Shown piece after piece: positions 1 through 7,692 of a stretch of DNA of 64,000 nt. This DNA is from Actinopolymorpha sp. NPDC004070. Lineage in GTDB: Bacteria > Actinomycetota > Actinomycetes > Propionibacteriales > Actinopolymorphaceae. Under the pieces are notes generated by a model. The model did no database searches. It was not told where the DNA came from and saw nothing but the letters and a program-made list of their open reading frames with translations. Location: contig NZ_JBEXMJ010000001.1 in the NCBI RefSeq assembly GCF_040610475.1, forward strand, positions 620,001 to 684,000, in the 5' to 3' direction. Position 1 is the stretch's first letter. Every line of letters starts with the position of its first letter. The translations under genes and the position numbers were made by a program.

Positions 1-879
1 GGAGTTCTCCAGCAGCCGGACGAACAGCTCCCGGCCGGAGATGCCGGTCCGGTTGGACTGCCACCAGATCGTGTACAGCAAGGACACGTGCTTGGCCTGC
101 GGGGCGTTCAGGTCGAAGTTCATCCCGCTCGGCAGCAGTTCGTTGCGCAGTGCGGCGAACAGCAGGTAGAAGCCGACCGGTATGCCGGCCCCGAACCACC
201 AGAAGCTGGTCTGGAACCTTCGGCTGCGGCTGTCCTTGGAGTACTTGTGCGCCATGTAGGCGAGTGCGGGAAGGAAGAAGACCGCGTTCTCCTTGGTGAC
301 CATCGCCAGGCCGAACGCCAGCCCCGCCGAGATCGCGGTCACCACCCGGTCGCCGTTGCGGGCGATGAGATACACCGCCAGCAGCACCCAGACCACCATC
401 AGGTTGTCCAGCAGGACCTGGCGCTGGTAGTAGACCGCGAGCGGGGAGAAGTTGAAGATGAAGCAGGCGAAGAACGCCCCGGCCGAGCTGTTGCAGAACC
501 TCCGCACTATCCCGAACAACAGCCCGGTGCTGATCACGTGCGCGACCACCATCAGCACCCGCATCGTGTTGATCGGGTTGCCGAACGCCTCGAACTGGTT
601 GGGCAGCACGTTGGCCCAGGCCGCCATCACCAGCCAGCCGAAGGGCGCGTGGTCGTAGAAGTAGGTGTACGGCGACAGGGCGGCCTCGCGCAGCACCGCC
701 CACGCCTGCTGGGTGTAGATGCCCTCGTCGGTGATGTACAGCGGATAGAGGAACGTGTGGTAGGCGTGCGTGATCGCCCCGCTCAGCAGGGAGATCAGCA
801 GCAACAGGTTGGGCCGCTGCCGCATCCGTTCCCCGAGCGCGGGGTTGGGAGTCGCCGTAGCGACGTCAGCTGCTGCCAC
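1..879 (-). CDS. Membrane glycosyltransferase, GT39/ArnT-like (GT-C fold), 3' end outside window
   Basis: The visible 293 codons form a polytopic membrane protein without its C-terminus, which lies beyond the left edge. Hydrophobic segments begin near residue 24, and an acidic DE pair (D51-E52, in ITDEGIY) sits in the first extracytoplasmic loop, where GT-C enzymes of the dolichyl-phosphate-mannose transferase and ArnT families carry their catalytic acid. Such enzymes use polyprenyl-phosphate sugars outside the membrane. The GTG start overlaps the last codons of the GT2 gene by 14 nt, so translation is probably coupled; an internal ATG at 825 is the alternative start. With GT2 and GtrA upstream on the same strand, a role in building a cell-surface glycan is inferred. 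Substrate unknown. Confidence 0.75.
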   Translation of the reverse strand, partial: MAAADVATATPNPALGERMRQRPNLLLLISLLSGAITHAYHTFLYPLYITDEGIYTQQAWAVLREAALSPYTYFYDHAPFGWLVMAAWANVLPNQFEAFGNPINTMRVLMVVAHVISTGLLFGIVRRFCNSSAGAFFACFIFNFSPLAVYYQRQVLLDNLMVVWVLLAVYLIARNGDRVVTAISAGLAFGLAMVTKENAVFFLPALAYMAHKYSKDSRSRRFQTSFWWFGAGIPVGFYLLFAALRNELLPSGMNFDLNAPQAKHVSLLYTIWWQSNRTGISGRELFVRLLENS

Positions 880-2275
880 TGCGCATCGCCTTTCTCGGGC
901 TGTCGACGGTCGGCACGCCGGCGGTCCGGGCGGCGCCCGGGTCACGCGAGCCCCGGACCGCGCGGGGGTTGCCGAACGCGTCCGCTGTCCCGGCGGGCCG
1001 GGTCCGTTCCGGAGCGGCGCCGCGGTGGGCGCCGACGTGCTGGGTCTTCTCCCAGTCCCCGCGTCCGGCCAGCTGGCGGCGCAGTGCCCGTAGCGAGGCG
1101 TAGGCCATCACGAACTGGTACGGAATCCAGGTGAGGGCCATCTTCACCGCCAGTCCCGGGCTCGGCTTCATGCCGTGTGCCTCGGTGAACTCGTGCAGAC
1201 CGACCACCGCGGTGAGGAAGTGCGCGGCCAGCAGCAGAACCGGCAGGAAGGACAGCAGTGCCACCCCGACCGGCGCGTGCAGGAAGAGCATCATCCCGAC
1301 CGCGAGCGGGGTGTAGACGCCGAGCATGGCCTGGGCGTACGGGAAGGCCAGCGTGTAGCAGGCAAGGAAGCGTTGACGCCGGGTAGGCAGCTTCTTCCAG
1401 GTGCCCTTGCGCAGCGTCTGCATGAACCCCTGGTTCCAGCGGGTGCGCTGCCGGACGAAGCTGCTGAGCGTCGGGGGAGTCTCCTCCTTGGTGACGTACC
1501 TGTCGTCGTAGATCACCCGGATCGGCTCGCCCATCGCACAGACCCGCAGGCCGATGTCGGCGTCCTCGGTGAGGTTGGTCTCGTCCCAGCCGCCGAGGTA
1601 CTCCATCAGCTTCCGGTTGAAGAAACAGGTGTTGCCGCCGAGCGGGATGGAACCGTGCTTCGCGTGGTGGTGCAGGCGGCTCTTGAACCAGAAGAAGTAC
1701 TCCAGCACGTTGAACGTCGAGTACCAGTTCGAGCTGTAGTTCATCAGCTGCACGCCGGACTGCACCACGTTGACCCGTTCGCGCACCATCACGGTGTTGA
1801 CCACCCGGAGGATGTCCGGGTGCATCTCGTCCTCGGCGTCGAAGATCGTCAGCACGTCGCCGCGTGCCTGCCGCAGCGCGCAGTTGAGACCGTGCGGCTT
1901 GTTGATCGGCTGGTCGTCGAAGACCACGAGCGAGGCGTTGTCGATGCCCTCGTAGCGCAGTTCCTCGATCTTGGCCTCGACGGCCGCGATGGTTCCGGTG
2001 TCGTCGGCGGAGCACACGACCAGCACCTGCAGCAGGTGCATGGGGTAGTTACTGTGCACGATCCGGCCGACGGTCGTCGCGATGACCTCTTCTTCGTGCC
2101 GGGCCGGAAGAATCGCGGTGAAGGACAGGGCCGGAGCGGCGAAATGTTCGGGGGCCGCGTTGCTTTCGTTCGGCGGCTGGTCCCAGGTGTAGATCATCAG
2201 GTACAAGGTGTGCGCCGCCTGGACGCTCAGCAGGAGAGAGATCCCCACCAGGCCCGCGAAGATGAACGACTCCAT
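866..2275 (-). CDS. Family 2 glycosyltransferase, processive membrane type
   Basis: 469 residues. An N-terminal membrane segment (about 5-28) precedes a cytoplasmic GT-A domain with DAED at 146-149 (nucleotide-sugar and metal binding), TED at 236-238 (catalytic base) and QRTRW at 276-280, the Q(Q/R)xRW motif of cellulose, chitin and hyaluronan synthase-like enzymes. Several C-terminal membrane helices (about 300-410) follow, then a basic, proline-rich tail. It probably polymerises or transfers a sugar from a UDP or GDP donor through the membrane; the sugar is not readable from sequence. The start is uncertain: ATG 2275 begins the first helix but has its purine run directly against it, while GTG codons at 2287 and 2305 are in frame. 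It overlaps gtrA by about 227 nt. Confidence 0.85.
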   Translation of the reverse strand: MESFIFAGLVGISLLLSVQAAHTLYLMIYTWDQPPNESNAAPEHFAAPALSFTAILPARHEEEVIATTVGRIVHSNYPMHLLQVLVVCSADDTGTIAAVEAKIEELRYEGIDNASLVVFDDQPINKPHGLNCALRQARGDVLTIFDAEDEMHPDILRVVNTVMVRERVNVVQSGVQLMNYSSNWYSTFNVLEYFFWFKSRLHHHAKHGSIPLGGNTCFFNRKLMEYLGGWDETNLTEDADIGLRVCAMGEPIRVIYDDRYVTKEETPPTLSSFVRQRTRWNQGFMQTLRKGTWKKLPTRRQRFLACYTLAFPYAQAMLGVYTPLAVGMMLFLHAPVGVALLSFLPVLLLAAHFLTAVVGLHEFTEAHGMKPSPGLAVKMALTWIPYQFVMAYASLRALRRQLAGRGDWEKTQHVGAHRGAAPERTRPAGTADAFGNPRAVRGSRDPGAARTAGVPTVDSPRKAMRSGSS

Positions 2276-2717
2276 CCTTCTTGCCACCCCATATCCATGT
2301 CGCACTGACGGCGAGGTTGATGCCCATCGCGGCCGCGATGCCGAAGGCGTTCCCGACCAGGTAGAAAATGCCGAGTCTGTCCAGTGCCCACACGACCGTG
2401 ACGTTCACCGAGAGAGCGACCAGAGCGGTGGCGTTGAACTTCGTGAACCGGACGAGGGACGCATGCCTGGAGCCGAACGTCCAGATCTCGTTGAGTACGT
2501 AGTTGTTGGCGATCGCCAGTTCGGTGGCCATCACCGACGCCAGGACGAGCGGCACGCGGATGACGCCGTGGATGAGCTGCAGCGCGAGCGTGTTGACGCC
2601 CGCACCCACCAGCCCGACGACGGAGAACCGCCATACCCTCGGATCGAGGAACAGTCTGGCGGCGCGTCGCCAACAGCGCTGGTACGCACGCGTGAGAGAA
2701 AGCCCGTGGGCGCACAT
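2049..2717 (-). CDS. GtrA-family membrane protein with unusually long tail
   Basis: Residues about 25-142 are a clear GtrA domain: four membrane helices, a first helix starting WRFSVVGLVGAGVN, the NNYVLNEIWTFG loop and a closing WIWGGKK. GtrA proteins help move polyprenyl-phosphate-linked sugars across the membrane, so this one may supply the lipid-linked donor for the adjacent GT-C enzyme. Family members normally stop soon after the last helix, at about 130-150 residues. Here the frame stays open about 80 more codons inside the GT2 gene, giving a basic low-complexity tail that looks like out-of-frame sequence. The ATG at 2717 follows a G-rich Shine-Dalgarno-like stretch. Either a true long overlap, a lost stop, or a frame error at the GtrA/GT2 junction. 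Confidence 0.75.
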   Translation of the reverse strand: MCAHGLSLTRAYQRCWRRAARLFLDPRVWRFSVVGLVGAGVNTLALQLIHGVIRVPLVLASVMATELAIANNYVLNEIWTFGSRHASLVRFTKFNATALVALSVNVTVVWALDRLGIFYLVGNAFGIAAAMGINLAVSATWIWGGKKDGVVHLRGPGGDLSPAERPGGAHLVPDDLHLGPAAERKQRGPRTFRRSGPVLHRDSSGPARRRGHRDDRRPDRAQ

Positions 2718-3165
2718 GAGGCGCCGCCCCCCATGACGGTCCGCTTGGTTCGTCCATCGCAATCCTCCGTTGACGCAGCGCCACACACCTCCCCCGGCCA
2801 TCCGCGATCGCCACCCCCCTTCGGGGGAGTCCACGCCTCCCTCCTCCCGGTGACGGGCGCCGCGAACGCCCAGCAGGTCAGGAGAAGTCCGGACAAGGAC
2901 GCCTCTCCCACACCGACCCGCGAGACGGACGACGTCGTGGCGCAAGGCGCCCTTGGCGGCAGGCCGGAAGGGTTCGCGGCTTTCGCGCGGCGGGCGTGGC
3001 CGGAGTCCTCGCCACGGCGGAAGCCGCCCGGCCAGGAGGTGCCGGGACGTACGCTGACGATCTGGCAACCGGGCGTACGGGGGACTACGGCGGCAGGGCT
3101 CGCGTCCCCCGAGCCGGCCGTACCGTGGAGGTAGGAGCGGCATCGCCTGGGGGCGGGAGGGGCCG
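2718..3165. other. Divergent intergenic region, no gene supported
   Basis: This gap separates the minus-strand glycan genes from the plus-strand response regulator, so it should hold two divergent promoters. The open frames crossing it have no recognisable domain and are judged shadows. A short C5/G5 hairpin lies near 2815-2827. A GGGAGG-type ribosome-binding site lies just before 3166. No convincing promoter hexamers were identified. Confidence 0.5.
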
Positions 3166-3813
3166 ATGACTGTCCGTCTGCTGATCGCTGAGGACCACGC
3201 CGTCGTACGGCAGGGACTGATGATGTTCCTGAAGCTGGACGACGGCATCGAAGTGGTGGGGGAGGCGCGAAACGGGCGTGAGGCCGTCGAGCTGGCACAC
3301 AAGGTCACACCGGACGTCGTGCTGATGGACCTGCTCATGCCGGTCATGGACGGCATCAGTGCCACCGCCGCGATCCGGCGGGAGTTGCCGGACGTCGAGG
3401 TGGTCGCGCTGACCAGCTTCCTCGAGGACCACCTCGTGGTCGACGCGCTGCGCTCGGGGGCGATCGGTTACCTGCTCAAGGACACCGACGCCGACGGCCT
3501 GCGTCGCGCGGTGCGTGCGGCGGCCGCCGGACAGGTCCACCTGTCGCCGGCCGCGGCGGCCCGGCTGGTGCGCGACATGCGGGTGACCAACGCGCCTGGA
3601 CCGCTGACCCGGCGGGAGGTGGAGGTGCTGATCCTGCTGGCCCGCGGCCGGTCCAACAAGGAGGTTGCCCGGGAGCTGTCCATCGGGCAGCAGACGGTCA
3701 AGACGTACGTCAGCAGCATTCTTCGCAAGCTGGACGTGCAGAGCAGGACACAGGCCGCGTTGTACGCGGTGCAGACCGGCCTGGTGTCCACGCACGAGCT
3801 GGCGCAGGCGTGA
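3166..3813 (+). CDS. NarL/FixJ-family response regulator
   Basis: 215 residues. An N-terminal receiver domain (about 3-120) carries the acidic pair near residues 10-11, phosphoacceptor D55 (VVLMDLLMP), T83 and K105. A C-terminal LuxR-type helix-turn-helix (about 148-210) reads LTRREVEVLILLARGRSNKEVA. Phosphorylation by the overlapping histidine kinase should drive dimerisation and promoter binding. GGGAGGGG upstream fixes the ATG start. Its TGA overlaps the kinase GTG by 4 nt, so the two are co-translated. Targets are unknown; the divergent glycan genes and the nearby cellulase are candidates by position only. Confidence 0.93.
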   Translation: MTVRLLIAEDHAVVRQGLMMFLKLDDGIEVVGEARNGREAVELAHKVTPDVVLMDLLMPVMDGISATAAIRRELPDVEVVALTSFLEDHLVVDALRSGAIGYLLKDTDADGLRRAVRAAAAGQVHLSPAAAARLVRDMRVTNAPGPLTRREVEVLILLARGRSNKEVARELSIGQQTVKTYVSSILRKLDVQSRTQAALYAVQTGLVSTHELAQA

Positions 3814-5507
3814 CCGGCCCCACGGCTGTCGGCCGGGCCGGGGGTGCCGCCGGCGCGGCCGGTATCGCGCCCGATGCGCCGGGGGCGGTGCCGGCCCGCA
3901 CCGCGGCCGACGTCGCCGACGTCAACGACGCCTTGCTGCACGGGCAGCTCGACCGGGACTCGCTGCTGCGGCTGGTGGCCGGCGGCGTGCGCCGCGGCCT
4001 GGGCGGGGTGGCCTGCGTGGTCTCGACGCTGGAACGCGACGGCACCCTGGTGGTCCGCGTGACGGACGGCCGGGTGCGACCGGACCTGGTCGGCACGAGC
4101 GTGCCCGTGGACGGCTCGCCGGCCGGCGAGGCGCTGCGCCGGCGGGAGGCCGTCGTCACCGACTCCGGACGGACGACCGCCTGGCCCGGCTCCGCGCCCG
4201 GACCGGTGCTGGCGGTGCCGATTCCGGGCCTGGAACGCCCGGGCGGCGTGATCGAGGTGGCCTGCACCACGAGCGCCGGCAGCATGCCGAGCCGCCGGTT
4301 CGGGCCCGCGGACGTGGGAACGGCCGGCCTGTTCGCCGGCGCGGCGGGAATGGCCGTCGAGCATGACCGGGCCGGCGCCGACCTGGAGCTCGCGGCGGCG
4401 GTGCTGGGTGCGCCGGGTGGTGAGCCGCTGCCCGGCACGCTGCGCGAGCTGAGTGCTTCCGCCCTCACCGGTACGGGCGGGCTGGCGGCGGCGATCTACC
4501 TGCTCGATGACAACCTCACCTTGCGCCGGGCCGCCGGTGCCGGGCCGACGGAGCTGCTCGAGGACGGCGCGGCCGGTGCGGCACCGAACGTCGCCCAGGC
4601 CGCGGTGGCCTCCAGGGCGCCGATCGTGCACCAGCACGTCCATCCCGGAGCCGGGCGAGCCGGCGCCGCTTCGTCGGCCGCGCCCGGCGGCGAACCGGGA
4701 GTGGAACACCGGGCGACGGCACTGGTGTCGGTGCCCCTGATGTCGCGCGGTGTCGTCCTCGGTGTGCTGTGCTGCCTGTGCCCGGCCGGCTCCTATCCGG
4801 GCCGCCGGGACCTCGCGTACCTGTCCATGGTGGCCGGCAAGGCCGCGATGGCGGTGGACAGCTCGCACCTGGTGGCCTCCGCGCAGGAGAAGGCCGCGCA
4901 GGAGGAACGGCAACGGCTGGCACGGGAGCTGCACGACTCGGTGTCGCAGGCGTTGTACGGCATCGCACTCGGGGCCCGCACCGCACGGGAGTCGATCGGT
5001 CAGGAACCCGAGCGGATCGACCAGCCGCTCGCCTACGTGCTGCAGCTGGCGGAGGCGGGCCTGGCCGACATGCGGGCGCTGATCTTCGAGCTGCGCCCGC
5101 AGGCGCTCGCCGAGGAGGGCCTGGTGGCCGCGCTCGGCAAGCAGCTGGCGGCGTTCCGGGTGCGCCACGGTGTGCGGACGCGAGCAGTTCTGGGCAACGA
5201 GCCGGCCGGGGCGTTCAAGGTGAAACAGACGTTGTACCGCATCGCGCAGGAAGCACTGCAGAACGCCGCGAAGCACGCCAACGCGAAGAACGTGCTCGTA
5301 CGCCTGGACGCCAGCCCCACGGCGCTCACCCTCGAGGTGGCCGACGACGGTGTGGGGTTCGACCCGGGCGCGTCCTATCCGGGTCACCTCGGCCTGCGGT
5401 CGATGCGGGAACGGATCGCGGAGCTGGGCGGGACGCTGGAGATCCACAGCGCGCCGGGGGAGGGAACCCGGATCGTGGCGCGGGCACCGACCGGCCTGTG
5501 GCCGTGA
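3810..5507 (+). CDS. NarL-type sensor histidine kinase with two GAF-like domains
   Basis: 565 residues, no membrane segment, so a cytoplasmic sensor. Two GAF-like regions lie at about 40-185 and 195-355. The HisKA_3 dimerisation helix carries the phosphoacceptor H375 in RLARELHDSVSQ. An HATPase_c domain follows, with an N box (EALQNAAKHA), DDGVGF and a GLRSMRER lid region. This is the kinase architecture that pairs with NarL/LuxR regulators, and the partner is the overlapping upstream gene. The GAF domains suggest a small-molecule, redox or gas cue, but no diagnostic ligand residue is visible. The GTG start is set by the 4-nt overlap. A duplicated hairpin terminator follows the stop codon. 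Confidence 0.92.
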   Translation: MTGPTAVGRAGGAAGAAGIAPDAPGAVPARTAADVADVNDALLHGQLDRDSLLRLVAGGVRRGLGGVACVVSTLERDGTLVVRVTDGRVRPDLVGTSVPVDGSPAGEALRRREAVVTDSGRTTAWPGSAPGPVLAVPIPGLERPGGVIEVACTTSAGSMPSRRFGPADVGTAGLFAGAAGMAVEHDRAGADLELAAAVLGAPGGEPLPGTLRELSASALTGTGGLAAAIYLLDDNLTLRRAAGAGPTELLEDGAAGAAPNVAQAAVASRAPIVHQHVHPGAGRAGAASSAAPGGEPGVEHRATALVSVPLMSRGVVLGVLCCLCPAGSYPGRRDLAYLSMVAGKAAMAVDSSHLVASAQEKAAQEERQRLARELHDSVSQALYGIALGARTARESIGQEPERIDQPLAYVLQLAEAGLADMRALIFELRPQALAEEGLVAALGKQLAAFRVRHGVRTRAVLGNEPAGAFKVKQTLYRIAQEALQNAAKHANAKNVLVRLDASPTALTLEVADDGVGFDPGASYPGHLGLRSMRERIAELGGTLEIHSAPGEGTRIVARAPTGLWP

Positions 5508-5517
5508 GCCGCACCGC

Positions 5518-5605
5518 CCGGGAGCACAGACACTGACGGGCGGTCCCGGACGAATGAACGTCCGGGAGCACAGACACTGACGGGCGGTCCCGGACGAATG
5601 AACGT
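5518..5605. repeat. Two tandem copies of a 44-bp unit overlapping the terminator
   Basis: Positions 5518-5561 and 5562-5605 are identical 44-bp direct repeats that start with CCGGGAGCACAGACACTG and end with GAATGAACGT. They begin 10 bp after the kinase stop. The second copy contributes the left arm of the terminator hairpin at 5581-5618; the first copy can form only the inner 9 bp of that stem. This looks like a recent tandem duplication of the 5' part of the terminator. Confidence 0.9.
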
Positions 5606-5618
5606 CCGGGACCGCCCG
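5581..5618. terminator. 16-bp stem hairpin between convergent kinase and cellulase genes
   Basis: A perfect 16-bp inverted repeat (5581-5596 with 5603-5618) closes a 6-nt AATGAA loop. There is no long T tract, as is common in actinobacteria. It lies between the plus-strand kinase and the minus-strand GH5 gene and probably works in both directions. Confidence 0.75.
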
Positions 5619-5698
5619 GTTGTGCTACCTACTTCGCGTACCTACTGAGCCTGGCTGGCCCTACCGTTGACCGGTTCGGCCGTTCGGTACCGGGGAGG

Positions 5699-6940
5699 TC
5701 ACCGCTTGTCGGCGGTGGGCACCTCCGCGAGCGGCGCCTGGTACTGCCGCAGCATCTTGAGCTTGGCCTTGTCCACGGTCTTCCAGTCGTTCTTCAGAAC
5801 ACCGCCGGTGTCACCGGAGTTGGCGTTCCACGACCAGTAGGTGTAGTTAAGGCCGTGCTTCTTGGCGAATGCGACCGTGGCGTGCTGCCACTTGCCCTCG
5901 GCGGTCTTCGGGCTGACCGACTTACCACCGAACTCACCCAGCAGCAGCGGGGTCTTGTCCTTCAGGAACGCCCAGTGCTTCTCCCAGACACCCGGAAGGT
6001 TCTTCGGGTAGTTGGGCGCCTGGAACCACTTCTGCTGGTAGACACCGGGGCCGTAGTCGTGCGGCGCGTAGACCAGCTTGTCGTTCTCCTTCAGCCGGAC
6101 CGGGAACTGCTTGGCGCCGGCCAGGTTGCCGCCCCACCAGTAGTAGTCGTTCTTGTAGGACTCGATACCCTCCACGGCGATCAGCCAGTTCGGGTTGGCC
6201 TTCAGGACGGCGTTACCGGCCCGCTCGGCCGCGAGACGCCAGTCGGTGGTCTTCACGCCGGTGCCCCAGGTGGCCTGGCCACGCGGCTCGTTGTGCAGGT
6301 CGGCACCGATGACCAGCGGGTCGCTCTTGTAGTGCTTGGCGAGCATCGTCCAGTCGTCGATCCAGCGCTTCTCGCTGACCTGCGGGGTGTACCACAGCTC
6401 GCTCTGCGCCTGCGCCGTCGGACGGTGCCGGTCGAGCAGGACCATCAGGCCGCGGTCGGTCGCGCCCTTCACGATCTTGTCCATCAGCGGAAGGCCCTTC
6501 AGCCCCTTGAGGTCCGGGTTCAGCTTGTAGTTGATCCCGTTGGGCTTGCTTTCCTTGTCGAACATCTGGTTGGTGTAGGGCAACCGGATGGTGTTGAAAC
6601 CGGTGGACCGGATCTGGTCGAGCATGCTCTCCCAGTTTCGGGCCCACAGACCGTGCGGCGCGAACGTCTCCGTCTCGAAGCCGAACCAGTTCACGCCGGT
6701 CAGGTTGACCTTCTTGCCACTGGCATCGACGATGTTGGGCCCGTCCGTGTGCAACGGTGTCTGGATCTTGGCGTTACCGCCTGTTGCGGTGGCATCGTCG
6801 GCACCCGGAGCATTTCCGGGCTTCGGCGCGAACGCAGCGACCAGACCAACGATCAACGACACGATCACGGGGACCAACAATACGGCGACTCGACCACGCT
6901 TTGTGGTCTTTCGGTAACGAGAACTAACCCAGGTTAGCAT
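5699..6940 (-). CDS. Membrane-anchored GH5 endoglucanase (cellulase family)
   Basis: 413 residues. A basic N-terminus and one hydrophobic segment (about 18-37) serve as a signal anchor, followed by a short linker and a GH5 barrel from about residue 62. E218 in DLHNEPRG is the predicted acid/base and E336 in LLLGEFGG the nucleophile; RLPYTNQM and YAPHDYGPG are further GH5 landmarks. No carbohydrate-binding module is present. It should cleave beta-1,4-glucan or a related polymer at the cell surface. A cellulase beside a cellulose-synthase-like GT2 often trims or releases the polymer being made, though that link is inferred here. The ATG lies 17 nt inside the upstream receiver gene, so translation is coupled to it. 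Confidence 0.88.
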   Translation of the reverse strand: MLTWVSSRYRKTTKRGRVAVLLVPVIVSLIVGLVAAFAPKPGNAPGADDATATGGNAKIQTPLHTDGPNIVDASGKKVNLTGVNWFGFETETFAPHGLWARNWESMLDQIRSTGFNTIRLPYTNQMFDKESKPNGINYKLNPDLKGLKGLPLMDKIVKGATDRGLMVLLDRHRPTAQAQSELWYTPQVSEKRWIDDWTMLAKHYKSDPLVIGADLHNEPRGQATWGTGVKTTDWRLAAERAGNAVLKANPNWLIAVEGIESYKNDYYWWGGNLAGAKQFPVRLKENDKLVYAPHDYGPGVYQQKWFQAPNYPKNLPGVWEKHWAFLKDKTPLLLGEFGGKSVSPKTAEGKWQHATVAFAKKHGLNYTYWSWNANSGDTGGVLKNDWKTVDKAKLKMLRQYQAPLAEVPTADKR

Positions 6941-7355
6941 GCTCCTCCTTCAAAATTGCTGCCAGATCCTGCTCGACGAACCGCTTACTCACGTGTCGGT
7001 GGAATCCGGCTTCGAGGGTCTGTCTAACGGCGGCGATGTCGTCGTAGTTCGACAGCGCAACTAATCGGGTATTCGGTAGACGGCGGCTTGGGTCGTTGAC
7101 GACCAGGACTTCTTTGTTCCCGGTCGACTCGGTTTTCGACTGGCTGCTCGACCAGCTGTACGAATCGATGTCGAACAGAAGTACGTCGGGTGCGCGTGGT
7201 GCCTGCACCAGTGCGAGAACTTCCTCGCTGTTGCCGGCAACCCCGAGCAGCTCGAGGTCTGGCTCGTCGGCCAGCAGGTCGACAAGTGCATCGACCAGTT
7301 CCGGATGATTGCCGACGACGACCACACGAGTTCTTCGAATGACTCCTCCCGGCAA
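6924..7355 (-). CDS. Stand-alone, atypical response-regulator receiver domain
   Basis: 143 residues with a receiver fold and no output domain. The first strand reads VVVVGNHPEL, so the usual acidic pair is replaced by G-N; a candidate phosphoacceptor aspartate (D62, LLFDIDSY) remains, followed by a Ser/Thr-rich insertion, VALSNYDD and VSKRF with the conserved lysine. Loss of the Mg-binding acids suggests a pseudo-receiver not controlled by ordinary phosphorylation. Start: TTG 7355 opens the frame, but the strong GGGAGGAG lies after it; ATT at 7340 is best spaced from that site, and GTG about 14 codons further in is another option. The gene overlaps the cellulase start by 17 nt. Confidence 0.7.
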   Translation of the reverse strand: MPGGVIRRTRVVVVGNHPELVDALVDLLADEPDLELLGVAGNSEEVLALVQAPRAPDVLLFDIDSYSWSSSQSKTESTGNKEVLVVNDPSRRLPNTRLVALSNYDDIAAVRQTLEAGFHRHVSKRFVEQDLAAILKEEHANLG

Positions 7356-7692
7356 TGGCGATCCGAACGCTGGAAAACCTAGTGAGCCGAAGCGGGAGAG
7401 TCGTCGTACGCGCGGTCGAATTTCTGCTCGCTCAAATGTGACGCGCGTCTAGTCCAGATGAATGTCGGCCAATTGCGCGCGGCGACTGATTCGTTTGGCC
7501 GACGGATGCATAGTTCGTTTGGACGAGGTGGGCGCGGCCTTTCGCGGGGCGCCGCGGGCCACCGTCGGGCCCCCGCCGCTCCAGCGCCGTGCCCGACCGC
7601 CGGCCGGCCTCGTCGCGGCGGTCCAGAACCGGCCCGGCGCCGACCCCGCGTGACCCGTTGACCTCACCGGGCTACGTAGGTAGCTTCCGCAC
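7356..7692. other. Divergent intergenic region with the nagZ promoter at its right end
   Basis: The region lies between the minus-strand receiver gene and the plus-strand nagZ. It is locally less GC-rich around 7380-7520. Short frames here have no recognisable domain. The only supported element is the promoter at 7658-7686. Confidence 0.5.
7658..7686 (+). promoter_or_regulatory. Candidate promoter of the MurNAc salvage operon, leaderless
   Basis: TTGACC at 7658-7663 and TAGCTT at 7681-7686 are 17 bp apart and match the housekeeping -35 and TANNNT -10 patterns. Transcription would start at or next to the ATG at 7693. No Shine-Dalgarno sequence precedes that ATG, which fits a leaderless message. 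Confidence 0.5.

Noticed and set aside
88..1134. Plus-strand open frame over the GT-C and GT2 genes
   Set aside because: The minus strand encodes clear membrane glycosyltransferases; the plus frame is low-complexity Arg/Gln/His sequence.
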